This document shows, one piece after another, positions 15,719-24,301 of a DNA stretch of 64,000 nucleotides. The stretch covers positions 434,001-498,000 of the forward strand of contig JADJQW010000002.1 of assembly GCA_016712535.1 (NCBI GenBank). The letters run 5' to 3'. The DNA is from Flavobacteriales bacterium (GTDB lineage: Bacteria > Bacteroidota > Bacteroidia > Flavobacteriales_F > PHOS-HE28). The translations under genes and the position numbers were made by a program. The notes beneath the pieces are model-generated. The model saw only the letters and a list, made by a program, of their open reading frames with translations. It searched no databases and was not told where the DNA came from. The stretch's first letter is position 1. Each line of letters opens with the position of its first letter.

Positions 15719-18475
15719 ATGCGTTCAATCCTGACACTCTGCGTCGCGCTTTCATCCATGCTCGTCGCCGCCCAGCGCCCCAGCGCCCCATCACCCAAAG
15801 TGATGGATGAACTGAAGCGGCAGGGCTTCCATGCATCGGACCTCGAAGGCCTCCTTACGAAGGACCACTACACCGGCGCAGGGATCACCCACACTTACTT
15901 CCGCCAGCGCTGGCAGGGCATCGAGGTATGGAACGGCGACATCGCCGTGCATGAGCTGGCCAGTGGCGAGCTGTTGCGGTTGAACGTGGGCGGCTTCACC
16001 GCATTGGAGAAACGCGTGAACGGAACTGAGCCTGCCCTCAGCGCCGAGGCTGCGGTGAGCACGGTGCTCTCGCGGACCATGCCCGGCAAGCCTGTTCCTG
16101 GGGTTGTAAGCGTGGAAGATGAAGGGCGCCGTGTCGTCTTCAATGGCGACGCTTATGGCCATGAGCCTGTGGTGGCTCAGCTGGTGTATCAGCCTGTGGG
16201 CGAAGCGCTGAGGCTGGCATGGAACGTGAATCACTACACGCCCGACGGCTCGCACTGGTGGAACGTGCGCATCGACGCGCTCAACGGCGCGGAGCTCGAC
16301 CGCAACGATTGGGTGGCCAGCTGCAATTGGGATGATGTGGCGCATCAGGGTTGCGCCGAACACGGGATGGAGGAAGCCCCTGCTCCAGCGGCCCCCAATG
16401 ATTACAACATCTTCGACTGGCCCACCGAGAGCCCCAGCCACGGCGCGCGCACGCTGAGTAACGCGCCTTGGCTTGATGGCGGCATCGCATCGCCCTATGG
16501 CTGGCACGACACCAATGGCGCGGCCGGCGCGGAATTCACCGATACGCGCGGCAATAACTGCTTCGCCCAGGAAGATGCCGACGCGAATAATACCGGAGGC
16601 ACCCGACCCAGCGGTGGAGCCAACCTCGACTTCGATTTCCCGCTTGACCTCACCGGTGCCCCGAGCACCTACCTGCCCGCGGCCACCACCAACCTCTTCT
16701 ACTGGAACAACCTTATGCACGATGTGTGGTACCAGTACGGATTCACGGATCCCGCGGGCAACTTCCAGGAGAATAACTACGGTCGCGGCGGTTCCGGAAG
16801 CGACCCCGTAGACGCCGACGCGCAAGACGGCAGCGGCACCAACAATGCCAATTTCGGCACGCCGCCCGATGGCAGCAATCCACGAATGCAGATGTATCGG
16901 TGGACCAGTACCACGCCCAACCGCGACAGCGACTTGGATAACGGGATCATCGCGCACGAATACGGTCACGGCATCAGCAACCGCCTGGTCGGCGGCCCAT
17001 CGAACACCAGCTGCCTCGGCAATGCTGAGCAGATGGGCGAGGGCTGGAGCGACTATTTCGGAATCGTGATGACCATGAAGGCGACGGACACGCCTACAAC
17101 AGGCCGCGGGGTTGGCACTTATGTGCTCGGGCAGGCTACAACGGGCGTCGGCATTCGCCCAGCGCGCTACACCACCAGCTTCGCCTCGAACAATTACACC
17201 TACGCCAGCACGAACAGCGGCCTTAGCCAGCCCCATGGCATCGGCTTCGTGTGGTGCACCATGCTCTGGGAGATGACTTGGGAGCTGATCGGTGTTCACG
17301 GCTTCGACCCCGACATCTACAACGGCGATGGCGGCAACAACATCGCCATGCGGCTGGTGATCGAAGGCCTGAAACTCACGCCCTGCAACCCCGGCTTCGT
17401 GAATGGACGCGATGCGATCCTCGCCGCCGACCAAGCCCTCTACGGTGGCGCTAACCAAGCGTACATCTGGGCTGCGTTCGCGCGGCGCGGCCTGGGCGCC
17501 AGCGCCAGTCAAGGGCTCTCCACCAGCCGCAGTGATCAGGTCGAGGCCTTCGACACCCCTCTGCCCAGCAACCTGGGCATTTCCGAAGTGCTCTCACCCC
17601 GCGGTGACCTGTACGATTGCGCCACCACGAACATGCCGGTCACTGTCAGCGTGCGCAACTTCGGCCAGCAGCCGCAGACCGACTTCGAGCTGCGCTACCA
17701 GCTCGATGGCGGGACTGAAGTGATCGCCACCTATGTCGGCACCCTCGCGGCAGGAGCGTCGGCCAACTTCACCTTCCCGCAGCCAGTAACGATTCCCGGC
17801 ACCGGGCCGCACACGCTCACGGCGCGCACAAGCTTGGCTGGCGATCAGTACAGCGCCAACGATCAGGCGGCCAGCGCGATCACGGTGAGCACGCCCACTA
17901 CGGTGCCTTCTACCTACGCTGAGAACATCGAGGCCACCCCACCCGCCCCGACAGGCTGGGTGCTTCAGAACCCGGACAATGGCAACACATGGGTCACACA
18001 GGCGGTCTCTGGGCAGGGTTCGTGCGTAGGTGCGCGCACCTGGGCCATTGACAACTTCTCGGTGAACACGCCCGGTCAAGAGGACCGCTTGATCACCCCG
18101 CGCGTCGATTTGAGCGGCTCTGCAGGCACAAGGCTGAAGTACAAGCACGCCTACTCGGGCTACAGCAGCAGCTACTCCGATGGCTTGCGGGTGCAGGTGA
18201 GCGGCGATTGCGGCCTCTCGTGGACAACGGTCTTCGAAGCCTTCGGCGCGGCGCTGCAGACCAATCCGTATGTCACTTCCGCCTGGACCCCGACCACCTG
18301 CACCCAATGGCAGCAGCACGACCATGACCTCACCGCATACGACGGCGGGCAGGTGCTCGTGCGCTTCGTGGCCATCAATAATTACGGCAACTGGCTCTAC
18401 CTCGATGATGTGGTGATTGAGCGCAATGGCGTGCGCGTAGCGCTCAAGCTGATGCTCGATGGCCCCTACGACTAG
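15719..18475 (+). CDS. Secreted M36 (fungalysin-like) zinc metalloprotease, truncated by TAG
   Basis: The 918-codon frame starts with a signal peptide (MRSILTLCVALSSMLVAAQ). An FTP-type propeptide follows (TYFRQRWQGIEVWNGDIAVH). The M36 catalytic domain has the zinc motif HEYGH (H413, E414, H417) and the third ligand in EGWSDYFG (E441). After it come a CARDB-like domain (~617-725) and a choice-of-anchor domain (~735-900, TPGQEDRLITPRV). It would secrete an extracellular endopeptidase. The frame stops at TAG (18473-18475) inside DGPYD, whereas the homologous protein at 11056-14985 reads on through DGPYDAAAQRM. The remaining C-terminal module continues in frame downstream, so full length would be about 1149 residues. 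The protease domain itself looks intact. Confidence 0.88.
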   Translation: MRSILTLCVALSSMLVAAQRPSAPSPKVMDELKRQGFHASDLEGLLTKDHYTGAGITHTYFRQRWQGIEVWNGDIAVHELASGELLRLNVGGFTALEKRVNGTEPALSAEAAVSTVLSRTMPGKPVPGVVSVEDEGRRVVFNGDAYGHEPVVAQLVYQPVGEALRLAWNVNHYTPDGSHWWNVRIDALNGAELDRNDWVASCNWDDVAHQGCAEHGMEEAPAPAAPNDYNIFDWPTESPSHGARTLSNAPWLDGGIASPYGWHDTNGAAGAEFTDTRGNNCFAQEDADANNTGGTRPSGGANLDFDFPLDLTGAPSTYLPAATTNLFYWNNLMHDVWYQYGFTDPAGNFQENNYGRGGSGSDPVDADAQDGSGTNNANFGTPPDGSNPRMQMYRWTSTTPNRDSDLDNGIIAHEYGHGISNRLVGGPSNTSCLGNAEQMGEGWSDYFGIVMTMKATDTPTTGRGVGTYVLGQATTGVGIRPARYTTSFASNNYTYASTNSGLSQPHGIGFVWCTMLWEMTWELIGVHGFDPDIYNGDGGNNIAMRLVIEGLKLTPCNPGFVNGRDAILAADQALYGGANQAYIWAAFARRGLGASASQGLSTSRSDQVEAFDTPLPSNLGISEVLSPRGDLYDCATTNMPVTVSVRNFGQQPQTDFELRYQLDGGTEVIATYVGTLAAGASANFTFPQPVTIPGTGPHTLTARTSLAGDQYSANDQAASAITVSTPTTVPSTYAENIEATPPAPTGWVLQNPDNGNTWVTQAVSGQGSCVGARTWAIDNFSVNTPGQEDRLITPRVDLSGSAGTRLKYKHAYSGYSSSYSDGLRVQVSGDCGLSWTTVFEAFGAALQTNPYVTSAWTPTTCTQWQQHDHDLTAYDGGQVLVRFVAINNYGNWLYLDDVVIERNGVRVALKLMLDGPYD

Positions 18476-19168
18476 GCCACGGACCGCATGAGCGATGGCT
18501 TGCGTGTCGGAGGCCTTGTGCCGACGACCGAGCCGTACACAAGCGGGGGCTTCACGCAGGTATTCGGTGGCGGTGAATCCATCGCGCCAGCAATTCTCAC
18601 CACCACTGGCGACGACGCTATCGTGGACTGGGTGCTGCTCGAACTGCGCGACGCTGCTTCCCCGGCTACCATCTTGGCCACGCGTGCCGCACTGCTCCAG
18701 CGTGATGGCGATGTGGTGGATACCGACCTCAACGGAAACGTGACCTTCAGGGCCAGTGGTGGCAACTACCATGTGGCCGCACGGCACCGGAACCACCTCG
18801 GCGCCATGACATCGGTGCCTCTCGCGCTTTCCACCACGCCCATGGGCATTGATCTCACCAACCCCGCCACAGCGACCTTCGGCACTGAGGCGCAGAAGCC
18901 GCGCGATGGCAAGACCATGCTTTGGAGCGGCGATGCCGTGCGTGATGGAACCTTGCGCTATACCGGCGATGGCAACGACCGGGACCCGCTCTTGGTGGTC
19001 ATTGGAGGCAGCGTCCCCACCAGCGTAAGCGCCCCGGGATACCTGCAGGAGGATGTGAACCTTGACGGCGTGATTCGATACACGGGTGATGGCAACGACC
19101 GCGACCCAATCCTTGTGAACATCGGCGGCAGCGTGCCCACCAATACGCGCGTTCAGCAGCTTCCTTGA
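18476..19168 (+). pseudogene. C-terminal module cut off from the M36 protease by an in-frame stop
   Basis: The frame continues directly after the TAG with no frameshift; the first ATG is at 18488. It encodes ~230 residues homologous to the end of the 11056-14985 protein: RMSDGLRVGG, TTGDDAIVDWVLLELRDA, VAARHRNHLGAMTS, then two dockerin-like repeats (LRYTGDGNDRDPLL, DVNLDGVIRYTGDGNDRDPIL) and the terminal VQQLP. It has no signal peptide of its own, so translated alone from 18488 it would stay in the cytoplasm. Sequence quality is uniform with no further stops, which suggests the nonsense codon is recent or an error. Confidence 0.8.
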
Positions 19169-19174
19169 TGACGA

Positions 19175-19621
19175 TCAGAGCGAGCGCTTCTTCTTGAAGA
19201 AGGCCTTCATCAGGTCCGCGCACTGGGGCTCGAGCACGCCGCCCGTGACCTGCGTCTTCGGATGCAGCAGCACGCCGCCGATGCGCCGGTAGCCGCTCTT
19301 CTCATCGAAGGCGCCGAAAACGATGCGCCCAACCTGTGCCCAGCGCAGAGCGGCTGCGCACATGGGGCAGGGTTCCACAGTGACGTACACGGTGCAATCG
19401 GTGAGGTACTTGCCTCCGATGGCCTCCGCGGCGGATGTGATGGCCTGCATCTCGGCATGGGCCGTCACATCGTTCAGCTTCTCGGTGAGGTTGTGCGCAC
19501 GGGCGACGATTCGACCGCCGCCCACGATCACTGCGCCGATGGGCACCTCATCCTGCTTGAAAGCCTGCTCGGCCTCCTTCAGTGCTTGGCGCATGAAGTG
19601 CTCATCATCGAGGACGAGCAT
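19175..19621 (-). CDS. tadA: tRNA-specific adenosine deaminase
   Basis: The 148-residue zinc enzyme converts A34 to inosine in tRNA-Arg(ACG), allowing wobble decoding. The deaminase signatures are HAE (H55, E57) and PCPMC (C85, C88). The N-terminal FMRQALKEAEQAFKQDEVPI and GAVIVGGGRIVARAHN match TadA rather than cytidine or guanine deaminases. The ATG at 19621 overlaps the upstream stop by one base (TGATG), showing translational coupling with the secreted cytochrome/PHM-like gene, an unusual partner. Length is usual for TadA. Confidence 0.93.
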   Translation of the reverse strand: MLVLDDEHFMRQALKEAEQAFKQDEVPIGAVIVGGGRIVARAHNLTEKLNDVTAHAEMQAITSAAEAIGGKYLTDCTVYVTVEPCPMCAAALRWAQVGRIVFGAFDEKSGYRRIGGVLLHPKTQVTGGVLEPQCADLMKAFFKKKRSL

Positions 19622-21195
19622 CACTCCAGCACCAGGGTGGCGCGCTGTTTCATGCCATCGTGATGGGTGACATCAACCACGTACGGTCCTCGCTTCAGCA
19701 TCGACACATCGATGGGCGCCTCGTGCAGGCTGATCGATGAGGTGAGCGCGATGCGGCCTGTTGCGTCGAAGAGCCGGACGATTGAGCCCGGCGTACCGGA
19801 GACGAGGATGTGCTCCGTGGCCGGATTGGGTGCTATGTGGATCGGTGCAGAGCTCGGCTCAGTTGCGCCGACGGAGAAGGTCGTTTCGCAATCGAGGTAA
19901 TGCTCGATGTGCGAGCCGTCATCGATCACGATCGACTCATCACTTGGCAATCCCGGCGTCCAAGCGAAGAAGAAGAGCATCATCTCATCGGTGGTGGCCT
20001 CGCCGGCCGTCACCAGCTGCGGCGGGCTGTTGGGATTGCTCGGGTTCGCGCTGGTGTTGTCGTATACGCCTTGGCTGTGGATCACCGTCCCGGAGGGCAG
20101 GTAGATGGGATTCCGGAAGAAGTACATGTCCTGCCAGCGGAAGTCCCACTCGGGGATGTCGATCAGCGGCACCACTTCGCCGCCTGGCTTCACCGCCCAG
20201 CTCTTGAGGCTGCGGCAGATCAAATGGCCATGCGGCCCGATTGCGGTGATGGTGGCGTTCAAAGGAAGTACGTACTGCTGGTTGAAGGTGCGCACCTGAT
20301 CTGCAAGGATCACCAGCGGGCCGTTGGTCATGCTCGCATGGCTCAAGATGGCATCGATGGCGAGCTCGCGCATGAATGGCGAAGTGCCTAAGCGAATATT
20401 CACGCGCGTGCTGTCGATCTCCACATCGCTCGTGGCCGGATAGTGCACCTGGATCACGATGTCTGCATTCGCCAGCAATTTGATGCCCATGCCCGGCGGG
20501 GTGAAGAAGGGCTCCGATCCAGGCACCCAGATGCCGATGAGGTCCGCCCCGGTCACTCCGATGCCGCCGAAGCTGGTGTAGCCCGGAGCAGGGTCCTGGG
20601 CATCAAGCTGCTCAGCCTGCCCGGTGGCATCCTGGAATACGAGCACATGGTGCACCATCTCGCGGTTGCCGGGCACCACCTCCATACCGGTGATCCAGCT
20701 GTTGGTGGGGTTATCAATCGGCAGCACGAAGCAGCGGTAGAGGTCGGACGTGGATGATGGGATCGCGAATTCCTCCATGATGGACGTGATGTCCGGGTTG
20801 CTGATCACGGGTTCGTTGGAGTAGATGGGCGGGGGCGGAGCATTCTGAGGGTCGCCTTCGGGCGCTCCTCCGGCCACCCACGCCGCAATGATGTCGATCT
20901 CATCCTGAGTGAGCAAGCGCTCATGCGCCAATGGGCGATACTCCTCGTCCGGCGGCCAGGGCGGCATCAGCCTGGCCTGGGTGGCCGCCTGCATCTCGTT
21001 GCGCCACCAGTAGGCATCAACATAGGTGGTGAGGCTGAAGTGCGCCGGGCCTCCGTCGTGGTGGCAGGGGGCGCAGTGCGAGTACACGAGGCAGGCCACG
21101 TCATCGCTCCAGGTGGGCGTTTGTGCGCTTGCCTGCCGCGGCATGGCGAGCTGAATGGCAAGGGCCATCAGGCAAATGGAGAGGTGCTTCTGCAT
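19621..21195 (-). CDS. Secreted c-type cytochrome / PHM-like protein with T9SS sorting domain
   Basis: The 524-residue protein has a signal peptide (MQKHLSICLMALAIQLAM...ASAQ) and a heme-binding CAPCH motif (C41, C44, H45) in a planctomycete/Bacteroidota-type cytochrome domain. A copper-monooxygenase-like (PHM/DBM fold) region contains MVHHVLVF, VIQVHYP and GPHGHLICR, the usual histidine and methionine copper positions. The C-terminus is a T9SS type A sorting domain (IHIAPNPATEHILVSG...). It is probably surface-exposed and redox-active; the substrate is unknown. The ATG at 21195 is set by the signal peptide, not the longer frame from 21336. It lies 23 bases after the recJ stop and overlaps tadA. 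Confidence 0.82.
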   Translation of the reverse strand: MQKHLSICLMALAIQLAMPRQASAQTPTWSDDVACLVYSHCAPCHHDGGPAHFSLTTYVDAYWWRNEMQAATQARLMPPWPPDEEYRPLAHERLLTQDEIDIIAAWVAGGAPEGDPQNAPPPPIYSNEPVISNPDITSIMEEFAIPSSTSDLYRCFVLPIDNPTNSWITGMEVVPGNREMVHHVLVFQDATGQAEQLDAQDPAPGYTSFGGIGVTGADLIGIWVPGSEPFFTPPGMGIKLLANADIVIQVHYPATSDVEIDSTRVNIRLGTSPFMRELAIDAILSHASMTNGPLVILADQVRTFNQQYVLPLNATITAIGPHGHLICRSLKSWAVKPGGEVVPLIDIPEWDFRWQDMYFFRNPIYLPSGTVIHSQGVYDNTSANPSNPNSPPQLVTAGEATTDEMMLFFFAWTPGLPSDESIVIDDGSHIEHYLDCETTFSVGATEPSSAPIHIAPNPATEHILVSGTPGSIVRLFDATGRIALTSSISLHEAPIDVSMLKRGPYVVDVTHHDGMKQRATLVLE

Positions 21196-21218
21196 GCGTG
21201 CTTCGATGAATTCGGTGG

Positions 21219-22994
21219 TCAACGGTTCAATTCCTCCATCCCGGCATGCACCGGGAACTCCTCTCCAACGAGCACCCCTTCGGCGCCCGGCTTGATGTCC
21301 TTGATGTTCAGCTGCGTGCTCACGCGGCCCTGCCATTCGTGGTCCTCGATCGCGTAAAGCACGCTGAATGGTTGTCCGCTCTTCACGAGGTCGATCCAGT
21401 GCGCTTGCTTGAAGGCGATGGCATCGAAGGATCGGCGGGTATCCTCAGGATGGGTGAGGCGCATCTTCAGATGATGCTCGCCCACGAGGCGTGCGCTGCC
21501 GGTATCCACCACGCCGCGTCCGAGGAAGACGGGCCGCATGTTCCCGGGTCCGTAAGGGGCCATGTGCCGGATCACGCGCAGGAGCCCATCATCGATCGCG
21601 TCAAGGCGCAGCTCCAGGTCAACGTCCTCTTCGGGTACGCGCTGCTCCGGCTTGATCATCTGGCGCACCGCGGCATCGAAGCGCTCGCGGAAGGACTGAA
21701 CGTTCTCCAGCGGCATGGTGAGGCCGGCGGCGTACATGTGCCCGCCGAATTGCTCCAACAGGTCGCTGCATGCGCTGACGGCTTCATACACGTCGAAGCC
21801 GCGCACGCTTCGGGCGCTGCCTACCGCCTTGCCGTTGCTCTCGGTGAGCACCACCGTGGGCCTGTAATGCTTCTCCACCAGACGCGATGCCACGATGCCC
21901 ACAACGCCCTTGTGCCAGCTCTTGCTGAACACCACCGTGCTCCACGCATCGCGCAGCCATCCGTCGTTGGTGAAGCAAGCCAATGCTTCCTCCGTGATGC
22001 TCCGATCCAGCTCCTGCCGGTGGCTGTTGTTGCCATCGACCAGCGCCGCGGCTGCTGCTGCGTGCTTCTCATCGTGCGCGAGCAGCAGCTCCACGGCCTG
22101 CCGCCCGTGCTCGATGCGGCCGGCGGCATTGATCCGCGGCCCGATGGCGAAGACCAGGTCGCCCACGCCGAGGCGCTTCTTCACGCCAGCCATGCCCATG
22201 ATCGCGCGCACGCCGTGGCGCGGCTGATCGTTGATCTGCTTCAAGCCGTGATGGCAGAGGATCCGGTTCTCGCCCGTGACCGGCACGATGTCGCACGCCG
22301 TGCTGATGGCCACCAGGTCGAGCGACGATTCGAGGTCTTCGAAGGGGATGCCGTTGCGCTGCGCGAAGCCCTGCATCAGCTTGAACCCGATGCCGCAGCC
22401 GCTCAGTTCTTTGAAGGGATAGGGGCAATCGGGCCGCTTGGGGTCGAGCACGGCCACCGCCTTCGGTAATTCGGCGCCTGGCAGATGGTGATCGCAGATG
22501 ATGAAGTCGATGCCGCGCTCAGTGGCATAATCCACTTTGTCGTTGGCCTTGATGCCGCAGTCGAGCGCGATGATGAGCGCGGCCCCTTCTTCGGCAGCCT
22601 TATCGATGCCCTGGAAGGAGACCCCGTACCCTTCCGAGTAGCGATCGGGGATGTAGAAGCTGAGGTTCCCTGTGAAGCGCGCGAGGAAACCGAATACGAG
22701 TGCTACGGCTGTGGTGCCATCCACATCGTAATCGCCATAGACCATGATGCGCTCGTTCTCGCCCAGTGCGCGCTCGATGCGTTCCACGGCTGCTTGCATG
22801 CCGGCCATCAAGAAGGGGTCGTGCAGGTCGGTGAGCATGGGCCGGAAGAAGTGCGAGGCCATCCGTTTATCGGCTATGCCGCGCTGGGCCAAGAGGGTTG
22901 CAGCGCTCGCCGGGCAGCGCTCATAAGTGAGGCCTGCCACGGCCTTCGCCTCGGGCTCGGGCCTCAGGCGCCAGCGCTTCGTCGGGGTCGGCAT
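21219..22994 (-). CDS. recJ: Single-stranded-DNA-specific exonuclease RecJ
   Basis: The 591-residue DHH-family 5'-3' exonuclease acts in recombination and mismatch or base-excision repair. The conserved motifs are VYGDYDVDGTTAVAL (motif I), ALDCGIK, the DHH motif in IICDHHLPG, SGCGIGFKL and GPRINAAGRIEHG. The DHHA1 domain follows with HMYAAGLTM. The C-terminal OB-type region ends near LNIKDIKP. Length is typical for the Bacteroidota form. A TATCTTCG box ends five bases before the ATG, so the transcript would be essentially leaderless. The downstream cytochrome/PHM gene and tadA are probably cotranscribed. Confidence 0.95.
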   Translation of the reverse strand: MPTPTKRWRLRPEPEAKAVAGLTYERCPASAATLLAQRGIADKRMASHFFRPMLTDLHDPFLMAGMQAAVERIERALGENERIMVYGDYDVDGTTAVALVFGFLARFTGNLSFYIPDRYSEGYGVSFQGIDKAAEEGAALIIALDCGIKANDKVDYATERGIDFIICDHHLPGAELPKAVAVLDPKRPDCPYPFKELSGCGIGFKLMQGFAQRNGIPFEDLESSLDLVAISTACDIVPVTGENRILCHHGLKQINDQPRHGVRAIMGMAGVKKRLGVGDLVFAIGPRINAAGRIEHGRQAVELLLAHDEKHAAAAAALVDGNNSHRQELDRSITEEALACFTNDGWLRDAWSTVVFSKSWHKGVVGIVASRLVEKHYRPTVVLTESNGKAVGSARSVRGFDVYEAVSACSDLLEQFGGHMYAAGLTMPLENVQSFRERFDAAVRQMIKPEQRVPEEDVDLELRLDAIDDGLLRVIRHMAPYGPGNMRPVFLGRGVVDTGSARLVGEHHLKMRLTHPEDTRRSFDAIAFKQAHWIDLVKSGQPFSVLYAIEDHEWQGRVSTQLNIKDIKPGAEGVLVGEEFPVHAGMEELNR

Positions 22995-22998
22995 GCGC

Positions 22999-23006
22999 CG
23001 AAGATA
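22999..23006 (-). promoter_or_regulatory. Promoter -7 box TATCTTCG, leaderless recJ start
   Basis: The box ends four bases from the recJ ATG at 22994. Confidence 0.45.
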
Positions 23007-23029
23007 ACCGGGGTGGCTGAACGCTGCGA

Positions 23030-23056
23030 GGCCCCAGCCGCTTTCGCGGTGGGGCC
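23030..23056 (-). terminator. GC-rich stem-loop upstream of recJ
   Basis: GGCCCCA/TGGGGCC plus an inner CCGC/GCGG stem, with a one-base bulge and a TTTC loop. It lies 3' of the 58-residue ORF and 5' of recJ; it could terminate the small gene. Confidence 0.5.
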
Positions 23057-23106
23057 CCGTAGCCTAAGGCGTTCCGCCTTCAGCAGCAGGCGTTGGACGC
23101 GGCTCC

Positions 23107-23283
23107 TTAACGGTATCCGTTGATGTAGGCATTGGCGATGATCTCGCTCTCGCGGATCAGCCCCTGCACGATCTCCCGGATGACGTCGTCGAGCTGTTGG
23201 TCCGAGTAGCGGTTCAGGTCATTGTACACGTGCGTTTTCCGCTTGCTGCTCTTGATGAAGGCGATCTTGTCCTTCTTCGTCAT
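23107..23283 (-). CDS. Small 58-residue hypothetical protein
   Basis: The frame from ATG 23283 encodes a basic N-terminus (MTKKDKIAFIKSSKRKTH) followed by an acidic amphipathic helix (QQLDDVIREIVQGLIRES) and the end NAYINGYR. No signal peptide or membrane segment is visible. A longer in-frame start at 23370 would cover a perfect hairpin and is unlikely. It is flanked by GC hairpins on both sides, like an independently transcribed small gene. The family was not recognised. Confidence 0.5.
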   Translation of the reverse strand: MTKKDKIAFIKSSKRKTHVYNDLNRYSDQQLDDVIREIVQGLIRESEIIANAYINGYR

Positions 23284-23333
23284 GGGGCCTTCTACGGCGA
23301 TGCCGGGAAAAGGATCGCACCCGGTGAAATGGC

Positions 23334-23363
23334 AGCGGCGGCACCCTCCCGGATGCCGCCGCT
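23334..23363 (-). terminator. Perfect 10-bp hairpin between two small genes
   Basis: Arms AGCGGCGGCA and TGCCGCCGCT enclose a 10-base loop. It lies downstream of the 42-residue ORF and upstream of the 58-residue ORF on the minus strand. There is no T-run. Confidence 0.55.
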
Positions 23364-23418
23364 CCTTCACCGAAACCGGGGGCCATGGCAGCGCGGGCCC
23401 CTATCGCGTACGGTTCAA

Positions 23419-23547
23419 TCAGGCCAGGCCCGTAGGGCTCATGGCACGCAAGCCGTGCATGAGGCGGAGGGCTTGCAGGTAGCGGTCCAGGTCGCCGGCG
23501 AGCAGAAGGGCTTTCGCGGCGTTCTTCAACTTCATGTAGCGGTTCAT
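23419..23547 (-). CDS. Small 42-residue conserved-looking hypothetical protein
   Basis: The frame from ATG 23547 to TGA 23419 encodes MNRYMKLKNAAKALLLAGDL followed by DRYLQALRLMHGLRAM and a short tail. It is a strongly helical, basic peptide without a membrane segment. To my recollection, similar short proteins with an AGDLxxYLxALRxMxxLR core occur across Flavobacteriales, which raises confidence, though no function is known. It is too short for usual gene callers. It is transcribed away from udk. Confidence 0.55.
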   Translation of the reverse strand: MNRYMKLKNAAKALLLAGDLDRYLQALRLMHGLRAMSPTGLA

Positions 23548-23622
23548 GCTCTAGGGGGAGTTGGTTCCGGATGGATAACTGCCAACCGCCGTGCCAAAGT
23601 GTGCGGGCCGATGCCCGACTCC

Positions 23623-23630
23623 TACTTTCG
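23623..23630 (+). promoter_or_regulatory. Promoter -7 box TACTTTCG for udk
   Basis: The box lies 26 nt before the udk ATG at 23657; CGGAG directly before the ATG is a weak ribosome-binding sequence. Confidence 0.45.
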
Positions 23631-23656
23631 GCGTCCCCGATAGCGGGACAACGGAG

Positions 23657-24301
23657 ATGCAACGTGCGGCCTACCTGGTAGGTATTGCAGGAGGGAGCGG
23701 GTCGGGCAAGACCAGCCTGGTGCGGGCGCTGCGTGAGGCTCTGCCGCCGGGGATGAGCTGCACGGTCTCGCAAGACGATTACTACCACCCGAAGGAGCAA
23801 CAGGCCATTGACCCCAATGGCCGCATCAATTTCGACCTGCCGACGGCGGTTGACCTCGACAGCCTTGCGCAGGACTTGAGAACGCTGGTTTCCGGGGTGC
23901 CCATCCTGCGGAAGGAGTACACCTTCAATACCGAAGGCAAGGAGCCGGAGATGATCGAGCTGAAGCCCGCGCCCATCATCCTCGTGGAAGGCTTGTTCGT
24001 GCTGCACCATCAGCCGGTGCGCGACCTCTTCGACCTGCGCGTGTTCATCGATGCCAGCGAGGCGAGCCAGCTCGAGCGCCGCTTGAAGCGCGATGCCCGC
24101 GAGCGCGGCTACGGCGAAGCCGATGTGCGCTATCAATGGGAGCACCATGTGCTGCCGGCCTATCGCGAGTTCCTGCTGCCCTATCGGCACCTCTGCGATC
24201 TGCACGTGGTGAACGAGTTGGGCTTCGAGCGGGCCGCGCGGGTGCTTCGCGATCACTTGATGAATGCCGCCCGCCAGCACGAGCCGGCGGTTCAGCTCTG
24301 A
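23657..24301 (+). CDS. udk: Uridine/cytidine kinase
   Basis: The 214-residue P-loop kinase phosphorylates uridine and cytidine in pyrimidine salvage. The Walker A motif is GIAGGSGSGKTSL. SQDDYYHP carries the catalytic aspartate and substrate contacts, and NFDLPTAVDLDSL and IILVEGLFVLHH are family signatures; RRLKRDARERGY is the lid region. Length fits (about 205-215). A longer in-frame start at 23591 would include the promoter box, so ATG 23657 is preferred. Its 3' end overlaps the convergent nadD by 10 bases. Confidence 0.93.
   Translation: MQRAAYLVGIAGGSGSGKTSLVRALREALPPGMSCTVSQDDYYHPKEQQAIDPNGRINFDLPTAVDLDSLAQDLRTLVSGVPILRKEYTFNTEGKEPEMIELKPAPIILVEGLFVLHHQPVRDLFDLRVFIDASEASQLERRLKRDARERGYGEADVRYQWEHHVLPAYREFLLPYRHLCDLHVVNELGFERAARVLRDHLMNAARQHEPAVQL

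Noticed and set aside
15791..17512. 573-codon open frame antisense to the M36 protease
   Set aside because: It is the mirror of a GC-rich coding strand, with no family signature, signal or promoter; the plus strand encodes a clear protease with HEYGH.
18473..18475. Stop-codon reassignment or programmed TAG readthrough
   Set aside because: TAG terminates several neighbouring genes normally (hemJ, rluB, AsmA, ispG), and no recoding structure is evident; nonsense mutation or sequence error is simpler.
21246..22469. 407-codon plus-strand frame over recJ
   Set aside because: Antisense shadow of recJ; histidine/alanine-rich composition with no domain.
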